Below are positions 1-8,971 of a stretch of 64,000 bases of DNA, piece by piece. The first letter of the stretch is position 1; every line of letters begins with the position of its first letter. The stretch comes from Streptomyces sp. NRRL F-525 (GTDB lineage Bacteria; Actinomycetota; Actinomycetes; Streptomycetales; Streptomycetaceae), in contig NZ_JNXE01000047.1 in NCBI RefSeq assembly GCF_000716605.1, positions 1 through 64,000 on the forward strand, read 5' to 3'. Under the pieces are notes generated by a model. It searched no databases. It was not told the DNA's origin and saw only the letters and a program-made list of their open reading frames with translations. Made by a program: the position numbers and the translations under genes.

Positions 1-65
1 AGAGACAGGGGTGGGGCCGGGTTGGGGGTGGGTGGCTTCGATTGTGTGCGGGGTGCGGGTGCGTT

Positions 66-102
66 GTGGCTGGTCGCGCAGTTCCCCGCGCCCCTAGGGG
101 GT
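66..102. repeat. Dispersed GC-rich repeat, copy 1
   Basis: The core tggtcgcgcagttccccgcg, followed by cccct and a G-run, occurs here and again at 62191-62230 on the same strand. From memory this core is abundant in Streptomyces intergenic DNA. Here it is non-coding, upstream of the Tad genes. Function unknown. Confidence 0.6.
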
Positions 103-126
103 CGGGGTGGGTGGGGTGAGAGGGGG

Positions 127-276
127 CGGGTGTGTGGGGCGTGCCCTCGCGGTGGAGCCGCATGTCGATACAGCCGCGGGCCCCTCGGGCATCGGAGTGC
201 GGGTGTGCGGGGGCTGGGCGCGTCCGCGTGGCGGGGTCGCATATCGATACAGCCGTGCGCCCCCAAGGGCATCAAG
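127..276. repeat. Imperfect tandem duplication of about 75 bp
   Basis: Two related blocks lie end to end. Each has a GGGTGTG start, then atcgatacagccg or gtcgatacagccg (about 165 and 242), then a run of C and gggcatc. No frame here looks like a real protein. Together with the repeat at 66-102 it fills the 388 bp in front of the TadC-like gene, where a tadB gene would usually abut. Confidence 0.5.
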
Positions 277-351
277 GCGGGCGAAGTGCCGGGGATCGCC
301 TGGTCGTTGCGGGGCTTGAAGGGGGCAGTGTGGGCGTGGAAGTGGGAGTTG

Positions 352-375
352 GTCGGAGTCGGAGTCGGAGTCGGT
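352..375. repeat. Hexanucleotide repeat (GTCGGA)x4
   Basis: Four copies of GTCGGA sit directly in front of the GGGAGGAGG ribosome binding site of the TadC-like gene. A copy-number change would alter the spacing of upstream signals but not the reading frame. Confidence 0.6.
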
Positions 376-388
376 GGGAGGAGGCGGC

Positions 389-1189
389 GTGAGTGTGGAA
401 GTTGTCCACAGGCTGGGGGTTGTTTTGGGGGCGGTGTTGGTCGTGGGGTGGCTGGACGGGGTGCGGTGTGAGCGGAGGGCGCGGCGACGGTTGGCCGGGC
501 TGCTGCTTCGGGAAGTCCGGGGAGTTCGGGACGCTCGCGACGTGGCTTCTGCCGGGCGGTGGTTCGAGGTTCGGGACCTTGCGCGGAGGTGGTTGCCCGC
601 GGTCGGTGTGGTGGGCGCCGGGTGGGTGTTGGTCGGTGGGGTCGTCGGGGTTGTTGTGGGTGCTGTCGTCGCCGTCGGGCTGTGGCAGTGGCGGCGTCGG
701 CAGGTGGCCGGCGACACCGTCGCCGAGCGCGATGCCGCCACCGCGGCCCGCCAGCTCCCCCTCGCCGCCGATCTGCTGGCCGCCTGCATCGCCGCCGGGG
801 CCTCGCCGGTGATCGCCTCCCAGGCCGTGGGAGAGGCCCTCTCGGGGCCCTTGGGGGAACGGCTGGCGCGTGCGGCGGCGGAGGTGCGGCTCGGTGGTGA
901 ACCGGCCGATGCCTGGCGGAGGTTGGCCGCGCTTCCGGGCGCCGGCCCGCTGGCCCGGTTGCTCGAACGGGCCGATGAGTCGGGGCTCCCCGCCGCCGGG
1001 CCGGTCGCACGGCTCGCGGCGGGGGCCCGCGCCGACTGGACCCGCACCACGACGGCACGGGCCCGGCGGGCGGCCGTTCTGATCACCGCGCCGGTGGGGC
1101 TGTGTTTCCTGCCCGCGTTCATCGCGGTGGGCGTACTGCCCGTGGTGATCGGGCTCGCGGGCGGGGCGGCGGGAGGGGGTGGTGGCTGA
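389..1189 (+). CDS. TadC-like type II secretion system F family membrane protein (Flp/Tad pilus)
   Basis: Inner-membrane platform protein expected to support Flp/Tad pilus assembly. The predicted protein has hydrophobic segments near the N-terminus, around the middle, and at the C-terminus (the LITAPVGLCFLPAFIAVG region), with a helical cytoplasmic domain rich in AADLLAACIAAG-type sequence between them, as in T2SSF proteins. I chose the GTG at 389 because GGGAGGAGG lies about 6 nt upstream; a GTG at 374 is also open in frame. The pilin-like and TadE-like genes follow on the same strand. The family assignment is solid; TadC rather than TadB rests on its position just before the pilin. Confidence 0.75.
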   Translation: MSVEVVHRLGVVLGAVLVVGWLDGVRCERRARRRLAGLLLREVRGVRDARDVASAGRWFEVRDLARRWLPAVGVVGAGWVLVGGVVGVVVGAVVAVGLWQWRRRQVAGDTVAERDAATAARQLPLAADLLAACIAAGASPVIASQAVGEALSGPLGERLARAAAEVRLGGEPADAWRRLAALPGAGPLARLLERADESGLPAAGPVARLAAGARADWTRTTTARARRAAVLITAPVGLCFLPAFIAVGVLPVVIGLAGGAAGGGGG

Positions 1190-1273
1190 CGGGAGGAGCG
1201 CAGTGGTGACGGACGTATGACGAACGACGGCTCAGCAGGCAAGTGAACTGACAGGAACCTCACGGGGGTTGAG

Positions 1274-1513
1274 ATGTACAAGGCGATGCAGGCGATGCAG
1301 GTGGTAGCGGTACGTGCTGTGCGAGCGGTGCGGGTACGGGCATGGATGGGGGCCTCGGCGCGCGGGGATGCCGGGATGGCCACCGCCGAGTACGCGATGG
1401 GGCTGGTCGCGGCGGTGGCGTTCGCGGTGGTGCTCTACAAGGTGGTGACCAGCGGGGCGGTCAGCGCGGAGTTGCAGAGCATCGTGAAGCGGGCCCTCGA
1501 TGCGCAGGTGTGA
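1274..1513 (+). CDS. DUF4244 Flp pilin-like protein
   Basis: Small 79-residue protein with a basic, alanine/valine-rich leader, a GMATAEYA processing-type motif and one hydrophobic helix (LVAAVAFAVVLYKVV), the layout of Flp-type pilins. It would be cleaved by a prepilin peptidase and assembled into the pilus fibre. The ATG at 1274 follows GGGGGTTGAG. It overlaps the next gene by 14 nt, suggesting coupling. The DUF4244 assignment is from recognition of the family in Streptomyces Tad loci. Confidence 0.8.
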   Translation: MYKAMQAMQVVAVRAVRAVRVRAWMGASARGDAGMATAEYAMGLVAAVAFAVVLYKVVTSGAVSAELQSIVKRALDAQV

Positions 1514-1877
1514 ACGGCGGGGCGGGGACCGGGGGTTCGTGACGGCGGAGGCGGCCGTGGTCCTGCCCGTGCTGGTGATGTTCGCGATGGCGCTGGTGTG
1601 GGGGCTGTTGGTGGTGGCCGCGCAGATCCAGTGCGTGGACGCGGCCCGCTCGGGCGCCCGGGCCGCGGCTCGGCAGGACCCGGCCGACGCGGTCGTCCAG
1701 GTGGTCCGGGACACGGCACCGCGCGGCGCGAAGGTCAGCGTTGCCCGGGAGGGCGACCAGGTCCACGTCGTCGTGGTCGCGAAACCGCCGGTGTTGAGCG
1801 GGCTGCCCTTCGAAGTGCGGGAGGAGGCCGTGGCGTTGGCGGAGGAGACGGTGGGCGAGGGGAGGGCGGGGCCGTGA
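1500..1877 (+). CDS. TadE family minor pilin-like protein
   Basis: Protein of 125 residues. A short basic N-terminus is followed by GFVTAEAAVVLPVL and a hydrophobic helix, the TadE signature, then a soluble domain beginning CVDAARSGARAAARQ. TadE-type pseudopilins are processed and support Tad pilus assembly. The start ATG at 1500 lies inside the end of the pilin gene; a GTG at 1539 just before the TAEAAVV motif is an alternative. The stop overlaps the next GTG start. Confidence 0.8.
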   Translation: MRRCERRGGDRGFVTAEAAVVLPVLVMFAMALVWGLLVVAAQIQCVDAARSGARAAARQDPADAVVQVVRDTAPRGAKVSVAREGDQVHVVVVAKPPVLSGLPFEVREEAVALAEETVGEGRAGP

Positions 1878-2380
1878 GGTGTCGTATGCGGGCCCTGTGG
1901 GATGTGATCCCGGACCTGGGGCGCGTGATTCCGGCTCTGGGGCGGCGTATGGGATCCCGTCACTCGGACCGTGGGTCCGCCACCGTGTGGAGCCTCGGGG
2001 CGATGGCCGTGATGTGTGTCGTGTTCGGGGTCGTGCTGGCCCTGGGGCAGGCCGTGGTGGCCCGGCACCGTGCGGCCGGCGGTGCGGATCTCGCGGCACT
2101 CGCGGCGGCCGATCACTGGGCGGAGGGCGGTACGGGGGCCTGTGCCCGGGCGGAGCGGGTGGCTCGGGCGCAGGGGACGCGGCTCGTGCGGTGCGCGGTC
2201 GTGGGCGAGACGTCGGACGTGACGGCGTCGGCGGGCCGGGGGCCGTTCGCGGCGGCGGTCAGGTCACGGGCGGGACCTGCGGGACCGGTACCGCCACCGG
2301 CGTCCGCGCCGCGCCCTGGAACACCGCCGTCCGCGCCGCCTCCCGAGGCCCCAGTGCCGGCCCCGCCACCGGCACCCTGA
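1874..2380 (+). CDS. Rv3654c-like TadE-related secreted protein
   Basis: The GTG at 1874 overlaps the TadE stop (GTGA), which argues for translational coupling; an ATG at 1886 is an alternative. The product of about 168 residues has an RGSATVWSLGAMAV motif followed by a hydrophobic helix, then ARHRAAGGADLAALAAAD, characteristic of the Rv3654c family that follows TadE in actinobacteria. The last 40 residues are proline/alanine-rich and low-complexity. Last gene of the Tad cluster, ending ahead of a strong hairpin. Confidence 0.75.
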   Translation: MRCRMRALWDVIPDLGRVIPALGRRMGSRHSDRGSATVWSLGAMAVMCVVFGVVLALGQAVVARHRAAGGADLAALAAADHWAEGGTGACARAERVARAQGTRLVRCAVVGETSDVTASAGRGPFAAAVRSRAGPAGPVPPPASAPRPGTPPSAPPPEAPVPAPPPAP

Positions 2381-2410
2381 GCCGCCGACCGGAGCCCGCA
2401 CGGTTCCTTG

Positions 2411-2450
2411 GAGCACCGGTGCCGTGTCGCCCCCTGCGGCACCGGTACTC
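2411..2450. terminator. Bidirectional hairpin between convergent genes
   Basis: The arms 2411-2424 and 2437-2450 pair at 13 of 14 positions around a 12-nt loop. It lies between the convergent Tad cluster and helicase gene. No T-tract, as is usual in Streptomyces. Confidence 0.6.
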
Positions 2451-2550
2451 CGCCCCTCCACCGGTCCCCTCGCCGGGACCCGTAGCCGTAGACCTGGCTG
2501 CCCGCCAATGTCGTAGCCGCGCCGCATCTCACCGATGCAGGGCCCGCCCG

Positions 2551-5082
2551 TTAAACCCCGCCCACCTTCTCCCCGGCCACCCCTCCGACATCCCCCGGTA
2601 CCCCTCCCACACCCCCCGGCACCTCTCGCACATCCTCCGGAGCTCCCCGCAGCAGTTCCGTCAGCAACCGCACAGCTCCCCGCTTGTGCAACGGCTCGTT
2701 GCCGTTGCCGCACTTGGGGGACTGGATGCAGGACGGGCAGCCGGCGTCGCATTCGCAGGAGGCGATGGCCTGGAGGGTGGCGGTGAGCCAGGCGCGGGCG
2801 GTGTGGAAGGCGCGTTCCGCGAAGCCCGCGCCGCCCGGGTGGCCGTCGTAGACGAAGACCGTGGGGAGCAGGGTGTCGGGGTGCAGGGGGACGGAGACGC
2901 CGCCGATGTCCCAGCGGTCGCAGGTGGCGAAGAGGGGGAGCATGCCGATCGAGGCGTGTTCGGCGGCGTGGAGGGCGCCGCCGAGGATCTCGGGGTTGAT
3001 GCGGGCGGCGTCGAGTTGGTCCTCCGTGACCGTCCACCAGACGGCGCGGGTGCGGAGGGTGCGAGGAGGGAGGTCGAGTTTTGATTCGCCCAGGACCTCG
3101 CCGGTGATGACACGTCGACGGAGGAAGGAGACGACCTGGTTGGTGACTTCGACGGAGCCGTAGCACAACCGGCCCTGGCCCCAAGGGACTTCGATGTCCG
3201 TCTCCAGGACGGAGATCGCCGTGGTGTCGCGGGCGACCGTCGAGTAGGGGGGACTTGCTTCCTCGACCAGGGCCACCGAGTCCTCCAGGTCCAGGGTGCG
3301 GACCAGGTATGTGCGGCCCTGGTGGAGGTGGACCGCGCCCTCGTGGACGGACGCGTGGGAGGCGGCCTCGTCGACCGTGCCCAGGAGGCGGCCGGTGCCG
3401 TTCTCGACGACCTGGACCGGCCGTCCGCCTCCGCCGCGGATGTCGGTGAGGTCGGCGGCCCGTTCGCGGCGCGTCCAGTGCCAGGCTTTCGCCCGGCGGC
3501 GGAGTAGTTTCGCCGACTCCAGCTGCGGGAGCAGGTCCGCTGTCGCCGGGCCGAAGAGGGTCAAGTCCTCTTCGGTGAGCGGGAGTTCGGCCGCTGCCGC
3601 GCACAAGTGGGGGGCCAGGACGTACGGGTTGTCCGGGTCCAGGACCGTGGACTCGACCGGCTGGTCGAAGAGGGCCTCCGGGTGGTGGACGAGGAACGTG
3701 TCCAGGGGGTCGTCGCGGGCCACCAGGATGGCGAGCGCTCCCCGGCCGGAGCGTCCGGCGCGGCCCGCCTGTTGCCAGAGGGAGGCGCGGGTGCCGGGGT
3801 AGCCGGCGATCAGGACGGCGTCCAACCCGGAGACGTCGATGCCGAGTTCGAGGGCGGTGGTGGCGGCGAGGCCGAGCAACTCGCCGGAGTGGAGGGCGCG
3901 TTCGAGGGCGCGGCGTTCCTCGGGGAGGTAGCCGCCGCGGTAGGCGGCGACCCGGCGGGACAGCGAGCGGTCGACCTCGGCGAGGCGCTCCTGGGCGATC
4001 AGCGCGATCAGTTCGGCGCCGCGCCGGGACCGTACGAAGGCCACCGAGCGGACGCCCTGGACGGCGAGGTCGGTGAGGAGGTCGGCGGTCTCGGCGGTGG
4101 CCGTGCGGCGAACGGGTGCGCCCTTCTCGCCGTGGAGTTCGGTGAGTGGGGGTTCCCAGAGGGCGAACACCAGTTCACCGCGAGGGGAGGCGTCGTCGGC
4201 GACCTCGACCACCGGGAGGCCGGTGAGGCGGCGGGCGGCGACCGACGGCTCGGCGGCGGTGGCGGAGGCGAGGAGGAAGACGGGGGAGGAGCCGTAGCGG
4301 GCGCAGAGGCGGCGCAGACGGCGCAGGACCTGGGCGACGTGGGAGCCGAAGACGCCCCGGTAGGTGTGGCACTCGTCGATGACGACGTACTTCAGGGATT
4401 TCAGGAAGGAGGACCAGCGCGGGTGCGAGGGCAATATGCCGCGGTGGAGCATGTCGGGGTTGGTCAGGACGTAGTTGGCGTACTGGCGTACCCACTCGCG
4501 CTCTTCGAACGGAGTGTCGCCGTCGTACACGGCCGGGCGAACGGCATTGCCCAGCGGTTGTGAAAGTTCCTTCACGGAGCGGAGTTGGTCCGCTGCCAGG
4601 GCTTTTGTGGGCGCCAGATAGAGCGCGGTGGTGCCGCGGCCGTTCGGCGCCTCGGAGCCGTCGAGGAGCGCGGAGAGGACCGGTACCAGATAAGCCAGCG
4701 ACTTGCCCGAGGCGGTGCCTGTGGCAACGATCACTGACTCGCCGTCGAGGGCGTGCTCGGCGGCCTGTGCCTGGTGGGCCCAGGGGTGTTCGATACCGGC
4801 TTCCTGGACGGTGGCGATCACCTCGGAGCGAATCCGGTCAGGCCAGACGGCATGGCGGCCCGCACGTGGGGGCAAGTGCTCCGTATGAGTGATGCGCGAA
4901 GCCCGGCTCGGTCCGGACGCGAGCCGGTCCAGAACCGTGCCCGGCGAGAGCCCGGACACCGGGTTCGCCGAGGGTCGATCGGATCGCTGATTCTTGGCCA
5001 TCGGCACCGAGTGTGTCACTGGCGTGACGGACAATGGAGCCAAGGCGTCGTGCACGCCCTGCGGTAAGTGATTGAATGCCAT
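2551..5082 (-). CDS. DEAD/DEAH-box helicase, YprA/MrfA type with C-terminal DUF1998
   Basis: Superfamily 2 helicase of 843 residues. Walker A TGTASGKS is at 121-128, DECH at 236-239, motif III LASATA at 271-276, and motif VI QQAGRAGRSGRG at 437-448. The C-terminus has a cysteine cluster (C776, C778, C782, C785, C791) typical of DUF1998-type metal-binding modules. Relatives (B. subtilis MrfA/YprA) act in DNA repair; that role here is inference. The C-terminal tail is a GGV-rich low-complexity stretch. Divergent from bldG with 80 bp between starts; an internal ATG (residue 28, at 5001) would leave more room for bldG promoter elements. Confidence 0.9.
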   Translation of the reverse strand: MAFNHLPQGVHDALAPLSVTPVTHSVPMAKNQRSDRPSANPVSGLSPGTVLDRLASGPSRASRITHTEHLPPRAGRHAVWPDRIRSEVIATVQEAGIEHPWAHQAQAAEHALDGESVIVATGTASGKSLAYLVPVLSALLDGSEAPNGRGTTALYLAPTKALAADQLRSVKELSQPLGNAVRPAVYDGDTPFEEREWVRQYANYVLTNPDMLHRGILPSHPRWSSFLKSLKYVVIDECHTYRGVFGSHVAQVLRRLRRLCARYGSSPVFLLASATAAEPSVAARRLTGLPVVEVADDASPRGELVFALWEPPLTELHGEKGAPVRRTATAETADLLTDLAVQGVRSVAFVRSRRGAELIALIAQERLAEVDRSLSRRVAAYRGGYLPEERRALERALHSGELLGLAATTALELGIDVSGLDAVLIAGYPGTRASLWQQAGRAGRSGRGALAILVARDDPLDTFLVHHPEALFDQPVESTVLDPDNPYVLAPHLCAAAAELPLTEEDLTLFGPATADLLPQLESAKLLRRRAKAWHWTRRERAADLTDIRGGGGRPVQVVENGTGRLLGTVDEAASHASVHEGAVHLHQGRTYLVRTLDLEDSVALVEEASPPYSTVARDTTAISVLETDIEVPWGQGRLCYGSVEVTNQVVSFLRRRVITGEVLGESKLDLPPRTLRTRAVWWTVTEDQLDAARINPEILGGALHAAEHASIGMLPLFATCDRWDIGGVSVPLHPDTLLPTVFVYDGHPGGAGFAERAFHTARAWLTATLQAIASCECDAGCPSCIQSPKCGNGNEPLHKRGAVRLLTELLRGAPEDVREVPGGVGGVPGDVGGVAGEKVGGV

Positions 5083-5162
5083 CGCGGCTGGCGAACCGTC
5101 CTGGGGGCTCTGCCGAGGTGTCCCATGGGATGACCGCTCGATAGCAAGGTGCTGGAGGATCC

Positions 5163-5504
5163 GTGGACCTGTCCCTGTCGACCCGTACCGTCGGCGATCG
5201 TACGGTCGTCGAGGTCGGTGGCGAAATCGACGTATATACCGCGCCCAAGTTGCGCGAACAGCTGGTCGAGCTGGTGAACGACGGGAGTTTCCACCTCGTC
5301 GTGGACATGGAGGGAGTCGACTTCCTCGACTCCACCGGGCTCGGTGTGCTGGTCGGCGGCCTGAAGCGGGTGCGTGCCCACGAGGGCTCGCTGCGCCTGG
5401 TCTGCAACCAGGAGCGCATTCTGAAGATCTTCCGTATCACCGGCCTCACCAAGGTGTTCCCGATTCACACCTCGGTCGAGGAAGCGGTGGCGGCCACCGA
5501 CTGA
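5163..5504 (+). CDS. bldG: Anti-sigma factor antagonist BldG
   Basis: STAS-domain anti-anti-sigma factor of 113 residues that controls aerial development and antibiotic production in Streptomyces. The phosphorylatable serine is Ser57 in [10 protein letters not shown], matching the site established for S. coelicolor BldG. GTG start at 5163 with GGAGG 6 nt upstream. The anti-sigma gene follows after 118 bp, the conserved bldG-orf3 arrangement. Function depends on partner switching: the unphosphorylated form binds the anti-sigma factor. Confidence 0.95.
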
Positions 5505-5622
5505 CCGACCGTTCCGGGAGCGGCGTGTGACCGCTCCCCGATCGGCCGTATAGACGACCGGTGGACCGGGCTTTCGGCGGCCCGGCCCTCCGACAGCACG
5601 CCCGTAGTCCCGAGGGGGATGC

Positions 5623-6060
5623 ATGGCCACCGTTGAACTCCGCTTCAGCGCGCTGCCCGAGCACGTCAGGACCGCCCGACTGGTGGCGGCAGCGGTGGCG
5701 CGCAGGGCCGGAGTGGACGAGGCCGTACTCGACGAGGTCAGACTCGCCGTAGGTGAGGCCTGCACCCGTGCCGTCGGGCTGCACCAGAGCAGTGGGATCA
5801 CCGCCCCGGTGAAGGTGCTGCTGATCGAGGAGGAGAAGCAGTTCTCCATCGAGGTCGGCGACGAGGCACCACGCTCGGCTCCCGGCGACAAGGCGCCCGG
5901 GTCCCTGGGCGACGATCCGGACGCGGAGACCGAGGAGGACGAGATGGGTCTCGCTGTCATCAGCGGGCTCGTCGACGACGTCGAGGTCACCGCGGGAGAG
6001 CACGGCGGATCGATCCGTATGACCTGGCCGACGACCCCGCCGGCCACGACGCTTTCCTGA
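5623..6060 (+). CDS. Anti-sigma factor, RsbW-like ATPase (BldG partner, SCO3548 type)
   Basis: HATPase_c-fold protein of 145 residues. The N-box-like segment LDEVRLAVGEACTRAV is at about 36-51, and MGLAVISGLVDDV near the C-terminus is the equivalent of the G1 region. An acidic, low-complexity insert (DDPDAETEEDE) lies between. By family it binds a sigma factor and phosphorylates the antagonist BldG encoded immediately upstream. Start ATG with GAGGGGGATGC upstream. A strong terminator follows, so bldG and this gene form a closed unit. Confidence 0.9.
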   Translation: MATVELRFSALPEHVRTARLVAAAVARRAGVDEAVLDEVRLAVGEACTRAVGLHQSSGITAPVKVLLIEEEKQFSIEVGDEAPRSAPGDKAPGSLGDDPDAETEEDEMGLAVISGLVDDVEVTAGEHGGSIRMTWPTTPPATTLS

Positions 6061-6080
6061 AAGAACGCCGCACACCACAG

Positions 6081-6111
6081 CCGAAGGGCCCTGCTGAGCA
6101 GGGCCCTTCGG
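6081..6111. terminator. Rho-independent-type hairpin after the bldG operon
   Basis: The arms ccgaagggccctgct and agcagggcccttcgg are perfect complements, giving a stem of at least 13 bp with a minimal loop, followed by ATTT. Confidence 0.85.
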
Positions 6112-6112
6112 C

Positions 6113-6349
6113 ATTTCCGGGAGAGTACCGCGAGCGTGATTTCTCCGCGCGGTGGAATTCGTGAATCAATTCACGATCAGTGCCCGATCAATGCTCTGAT
6201 CGGCGCCCCGATGATTTGATCAAGCGCCAATGCTTTTAAGGCATTACTATGCGAAGGCCAATTCCGTTTGCCGCGCTCTGTTTTGATCAGGTTCCGGTAC
6301 CTACAATCCGTCCACATCTTGAGCTCAGCACAGGCGTCAAGGAGGACGA
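6113..6349 (+). promoter_or_regulatory. hppA upstream region with palindrome and AT-rich stretch
   Basis: This 237-bp gap is markedly less GC-rich than its surroundings. It holds a perfect 18-bp palindrome tcgtgaatcaattcacga (6159-6176), several TGATC/GATCA words, and a -10-like TACAAT at 6302-6307 about 43 nt before the start codon; no good -35 is seen at the usual distance. AAGGAGG lies just ahead of the ATG at 6350. The palindrome is a candidate operator. Confidence 0.5.
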
Positions 6350-8758
6350 ATGGCGGGGCTTTCTACCCCTCAGCAGTTTGACCACCCCACAACCCTCGCA
6401 GCCGCGGTTCTGACCGACGACAACCGCATCCTCGTGATGGTGATCGGCCTCGTGGCGCTGGCGGCGCTGGTGGTCGCGGGCATTCTGGTCCGCGAGGTCC
6501 TCGCGGCCGGCGAGGGCACCGACAGCATGAAGAAGATCGCGGCAGCGGTCCAGGAGGGCGCGAACGCCTATCTGGGACGGCAGTTGCGCACGGTCGGCGT
6601 ATTCGCCGTGATCGTTTTCTTCCTGCTTCTGCTGCTACCCGCGGACGACTGGAATCAGCGCGCCGGACGGTCGATCTTCTTCCTGATCGGTGCGGTGTTC
6701 TCGGCCACCACCGGCTATATCGGCATGTGGCTCGCCGTACGCAGTAATGTCCGTGTCGCCGCGGCGGCCCGGGAAGCGACCCCGGCGGAGGGTGAGCCGG
6801 AAAAGGATCTCACCGCCGTCTCGCACAAAGCAATGAAGATCGCTTTCCGCACGGGCGGCGTCGTCGGCATGTTCACGGTGGGGCTCGGTCTGCTGGGCGC
6901 CTCGTGCGTGGTGCTGGTGTACGCGGCCGACGCGCCCAAGGTGCTGGAGGGATTCGGCCTCGGTGCCGCCCTCATCGCCATGTTCATGCGTGTCGGCGGC
7001 GGCATCTTCACCAAGGCCGCCGACGTCGGCGCCGACCTGGTCGGCAAGGTCGAGAAGGGCATCCCGGAGGACGACCCGCGCAACGCCGCGACCATCGCCG
7101 ACAACGTGGGCGACAACGTCGGCGACTGCGCGGGCATGGCGGCCGACCTCTTCGAGTCGTACGCCGTGACACTGGTCGCCGCGCTGATCCTCGGCAAGGC
7201 GGCCTTCGGCGACTCCGGGCTCGCCTTCCCGCTGCTCGTGCCGGCGATCGGTGTGATCACCGCCATGATCGGCATCTTCGCGGTGGCGCCACGCCGGACC
7301 GACCGCAGCGGCATGTCCGCGATCAACCGGGGGTTCTTCATCTCCGCGGTGATCTCGCTCGTGCTGGTGGCGGTCGCGGTCTTCGTGTACCTGCCGTCGA
7401 AGTACTCCGACCTCGACGGCGTCACCGACGCGGCGATCAAGGCCAAGGACGGCGATCCGCGGATCCTCGCGCTCGTCGCCGTGGCCATCGGCATCGTGCT
7501 CGCCGCGCTGATCCAGCAGCTGACCGGCTACTTCACGGAGACCAACCGCCGTCCCGTGATGGACATCGGCAAGACCTCGCTCACCGGCCCGGCCACCGTC
7601 ATCCTCGCCGGGATCTCGCTGGGCCTCGAATCGGCCGTCTACACCGCCCTGTTGATCGGTCTCGCGGTCTACGGCGCGTTCTTGCTCGGCGGCGCCTCGA
7701 TCATGCTGGCGCTGTTCGCGGTGGCGCTGGCCGGTACCGGTCTGCTCACCACGGTCGGCGTGATCGTCGCCATGGACACCTTCGGGCCGGTCTCCGACAA
7801 CGCGCAGGGCATCGCCGAGATGTCCGGCGACGTCGAGGGCGCGGGCGCGCAGGTGCTCACCAACCTGGACGCGGTGGGCAACACCACCAAGGCAATCACG
7901 AAGGGCATCGCCATCGCCACCGCCGTCCTGGCGGCGTCGGCGCTCTTCGGGTCGTACCGGGACGCGATCCTGACCGCCGCCAACGACGTCGGCGAGAAGG
8001 TCTCGGGACCGGGCGCGCCACTCAACCTGATGATGGACATCTCCCAGCCCAACAACCTGGTCGGGCTCATCGTCGGCGCCGCGGTCGTCTTCCTCTTCTC
8101 GGGGCTGGCGATCAACGCCGTCTCGCGGTCCGCGGGGGCCGTGGTCTACGAGGTGCGGCGGCAGTTCCGCGAGCACCCCGGGATCATGGACTACACCGAG
8201 ACACCGGAGTACGGCCGCGTCGTCGACATCTGCACCAAGGACGCGCTGCGGGAGCTGGCCACGCCCGGTCTGCTCGCCGTGCTCACGCCGATCGCCGTCG
8301 GGTTCACGCTCGGCGTCGGCGCGCTCGGCTCGTTCCTCGCGGGTGCGATCGGCACCGGCACGCTGATGGCGGTCTTCCTCGCGAACTCGGGCGGTGCCTG
8401 GGACAACGCGAAGAAACTCGTCGAGGACGGCAACCACGGCGGCAAGGGCAGCGAGGCCCATGCCGCCACGGTGATCGGCGACACGGTCGGCGACCCGTTC
8501 AAGGACACCGCCGGCCCGGCCATCAACCCGCTGCTGAAGGTGATGAACCTCGTCGCGCTGCTCATCGCGCCCGCGGTCATCAAGTTCAGCTACGGCGACG
8601 ACAAGAACACCGGGGTGCGGATCGCGATCGCGGTCCTCGCGTTCCTCGTGATCGCCGTCTCGGTGTACATCTCCAAGCGGCGCGGGATCGCCGTGGGGGA
8701 CGACGGTGACGACGCCGACCGGTCGGCCAAGTCGGCGGATCCGGCGGTCGTTTCGTAG
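6350..8758 (+). CDS. hppA: K+-independent H+-translocating membrane pyrophosphatase
   Basis: Integral membrane proton pump of 802 residues powered by pyrophosphate hydrolysis. The substrate-binding signature DVGADLVGKVEKG begins at residue 225, followed by DDPRNAATIADNVGDNVGDC; the C-terminal copy is in GDTVGDPFKDTAGPAINPL. Lys514 and Thr517 in GNTTKAITKG are the residue pair that marks K+-independent enzymes. About 16 hydrophobic segments, full length for the family. Strong RBS AAGGAGG. Monocistronic: its own upstream region and a hairpin at 8781-8825. Confidence 0.97.
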   Translation: MAGLSTPQQFDHPTTLAAAVLTDDNRILVMVIGLVALAALVVAGILVREVLAAGEGTDSMKKIAAAVQEGANAYLGRQLRTVGVFAVIVFFLLLLLPADDWNQRAGRSIFFLIGAVFSATTGYIGMWLAVRSNVRVAAAAREATPAEGEPEKDLTAVSHKAMKIAFRTGGVVGMFTVGLGLLGASCVVLVYAADAPKVLEGFGLGAALIAMFMRVGGGIFTKAADVGADLVGKVEKGIPEDDPRNAATIADNVGDNVGDCAGMAADLFESYAVTLVAALILGKAAFGDSGLAFPLLVPAIGVITAMIGIFAVAPRRTDRSGMSAINRGFFISAVISLVLVAVAVFVYLPSKYSDLDGVTDAAIKAKDGDPRILALVAVAIGIVLAALIQQLTGYFTETNRRPVMDIGKTSLTGPATVILAGISLGLESAVYTALLIGLAVYGAFLLGGASIMLALFAVALAGTGLLTTVGVIVAMDTFGPVSDNAQGIAEMSGDVEGAGAQVLTNLDAVGNTTKAITKGIAIATAVLAASALFGSYRDAILTAANDVGEKVSGPGAPLNLMMDISQPNNLVGLIVGAAVVFLFSGLAINAVSRSAGAVVYEVRRQFREHPGIMDYTETPEYGRVVDICTKDALRELATPGLLAVLTPIAVGFTLGVGALGSFLAGAIGTGTLMAVFLANSGGAWDNAKKLVEDGNHGGKGSEAHAATVIGDTVGDPFKDTAGPAINPLLKVMNLVALLIAPAVIKFSYGDDKNTGVRIAIAVLAFLVIAVSVYISKRRGIAVGDDGDDADRSAKSADPAVVS

Positions 8759-8780
8759 CCGGTTCTACGACGTCCTGCTC

Positions 8781-8825
8781 AACGGGCGGGCGGGTGGCGC
8801 GAGTTGGAGGCGCCGCCCGCCCGTT
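8781..8825. terminator. Hairpin after hppA
   Basis: Arms aacgggcgggcgg and ccgcccgcccgtt pair fully (13 bp), with an inner ggcgc/gcgcc extension, followed by CTGTCTGTGTT. Confidence 0.75.
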
Positions 8826-8878
8826 CTGTCTGTGTTCAGACCTCCGCCGTGAGCCTTCTCTCGCTTGGTGCAAATGGC

Positions 8879-8908
8879 TTCAAAAGTTCTCCTATCGGAC
8901 CTTAGGCC
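8879..8908 (+). promoter_or_regulatory. Possible promoter for the lipoprotein gene
   Basis: TTCAAA and TAGGCC separated by 18 nt, about 63 nt before the GTG start at 8972. Fair match to a vegetative Streptomyces promoter; by eye only. Confidence 0.35.
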
Positions 8909-8971
8909 CGGAGGTGTGACCCGTCCGCCGTGTATGTTCCGGGGCCGAGAGCCATGGAAGGGACCAATCCG

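Noticed and set aside
22..471. Open frames across the first 470 bp
   Set aside because: Glycine/arginine-rich translations with no domain features; they cross repeats and arise from GC-rich DNA lacking stops.
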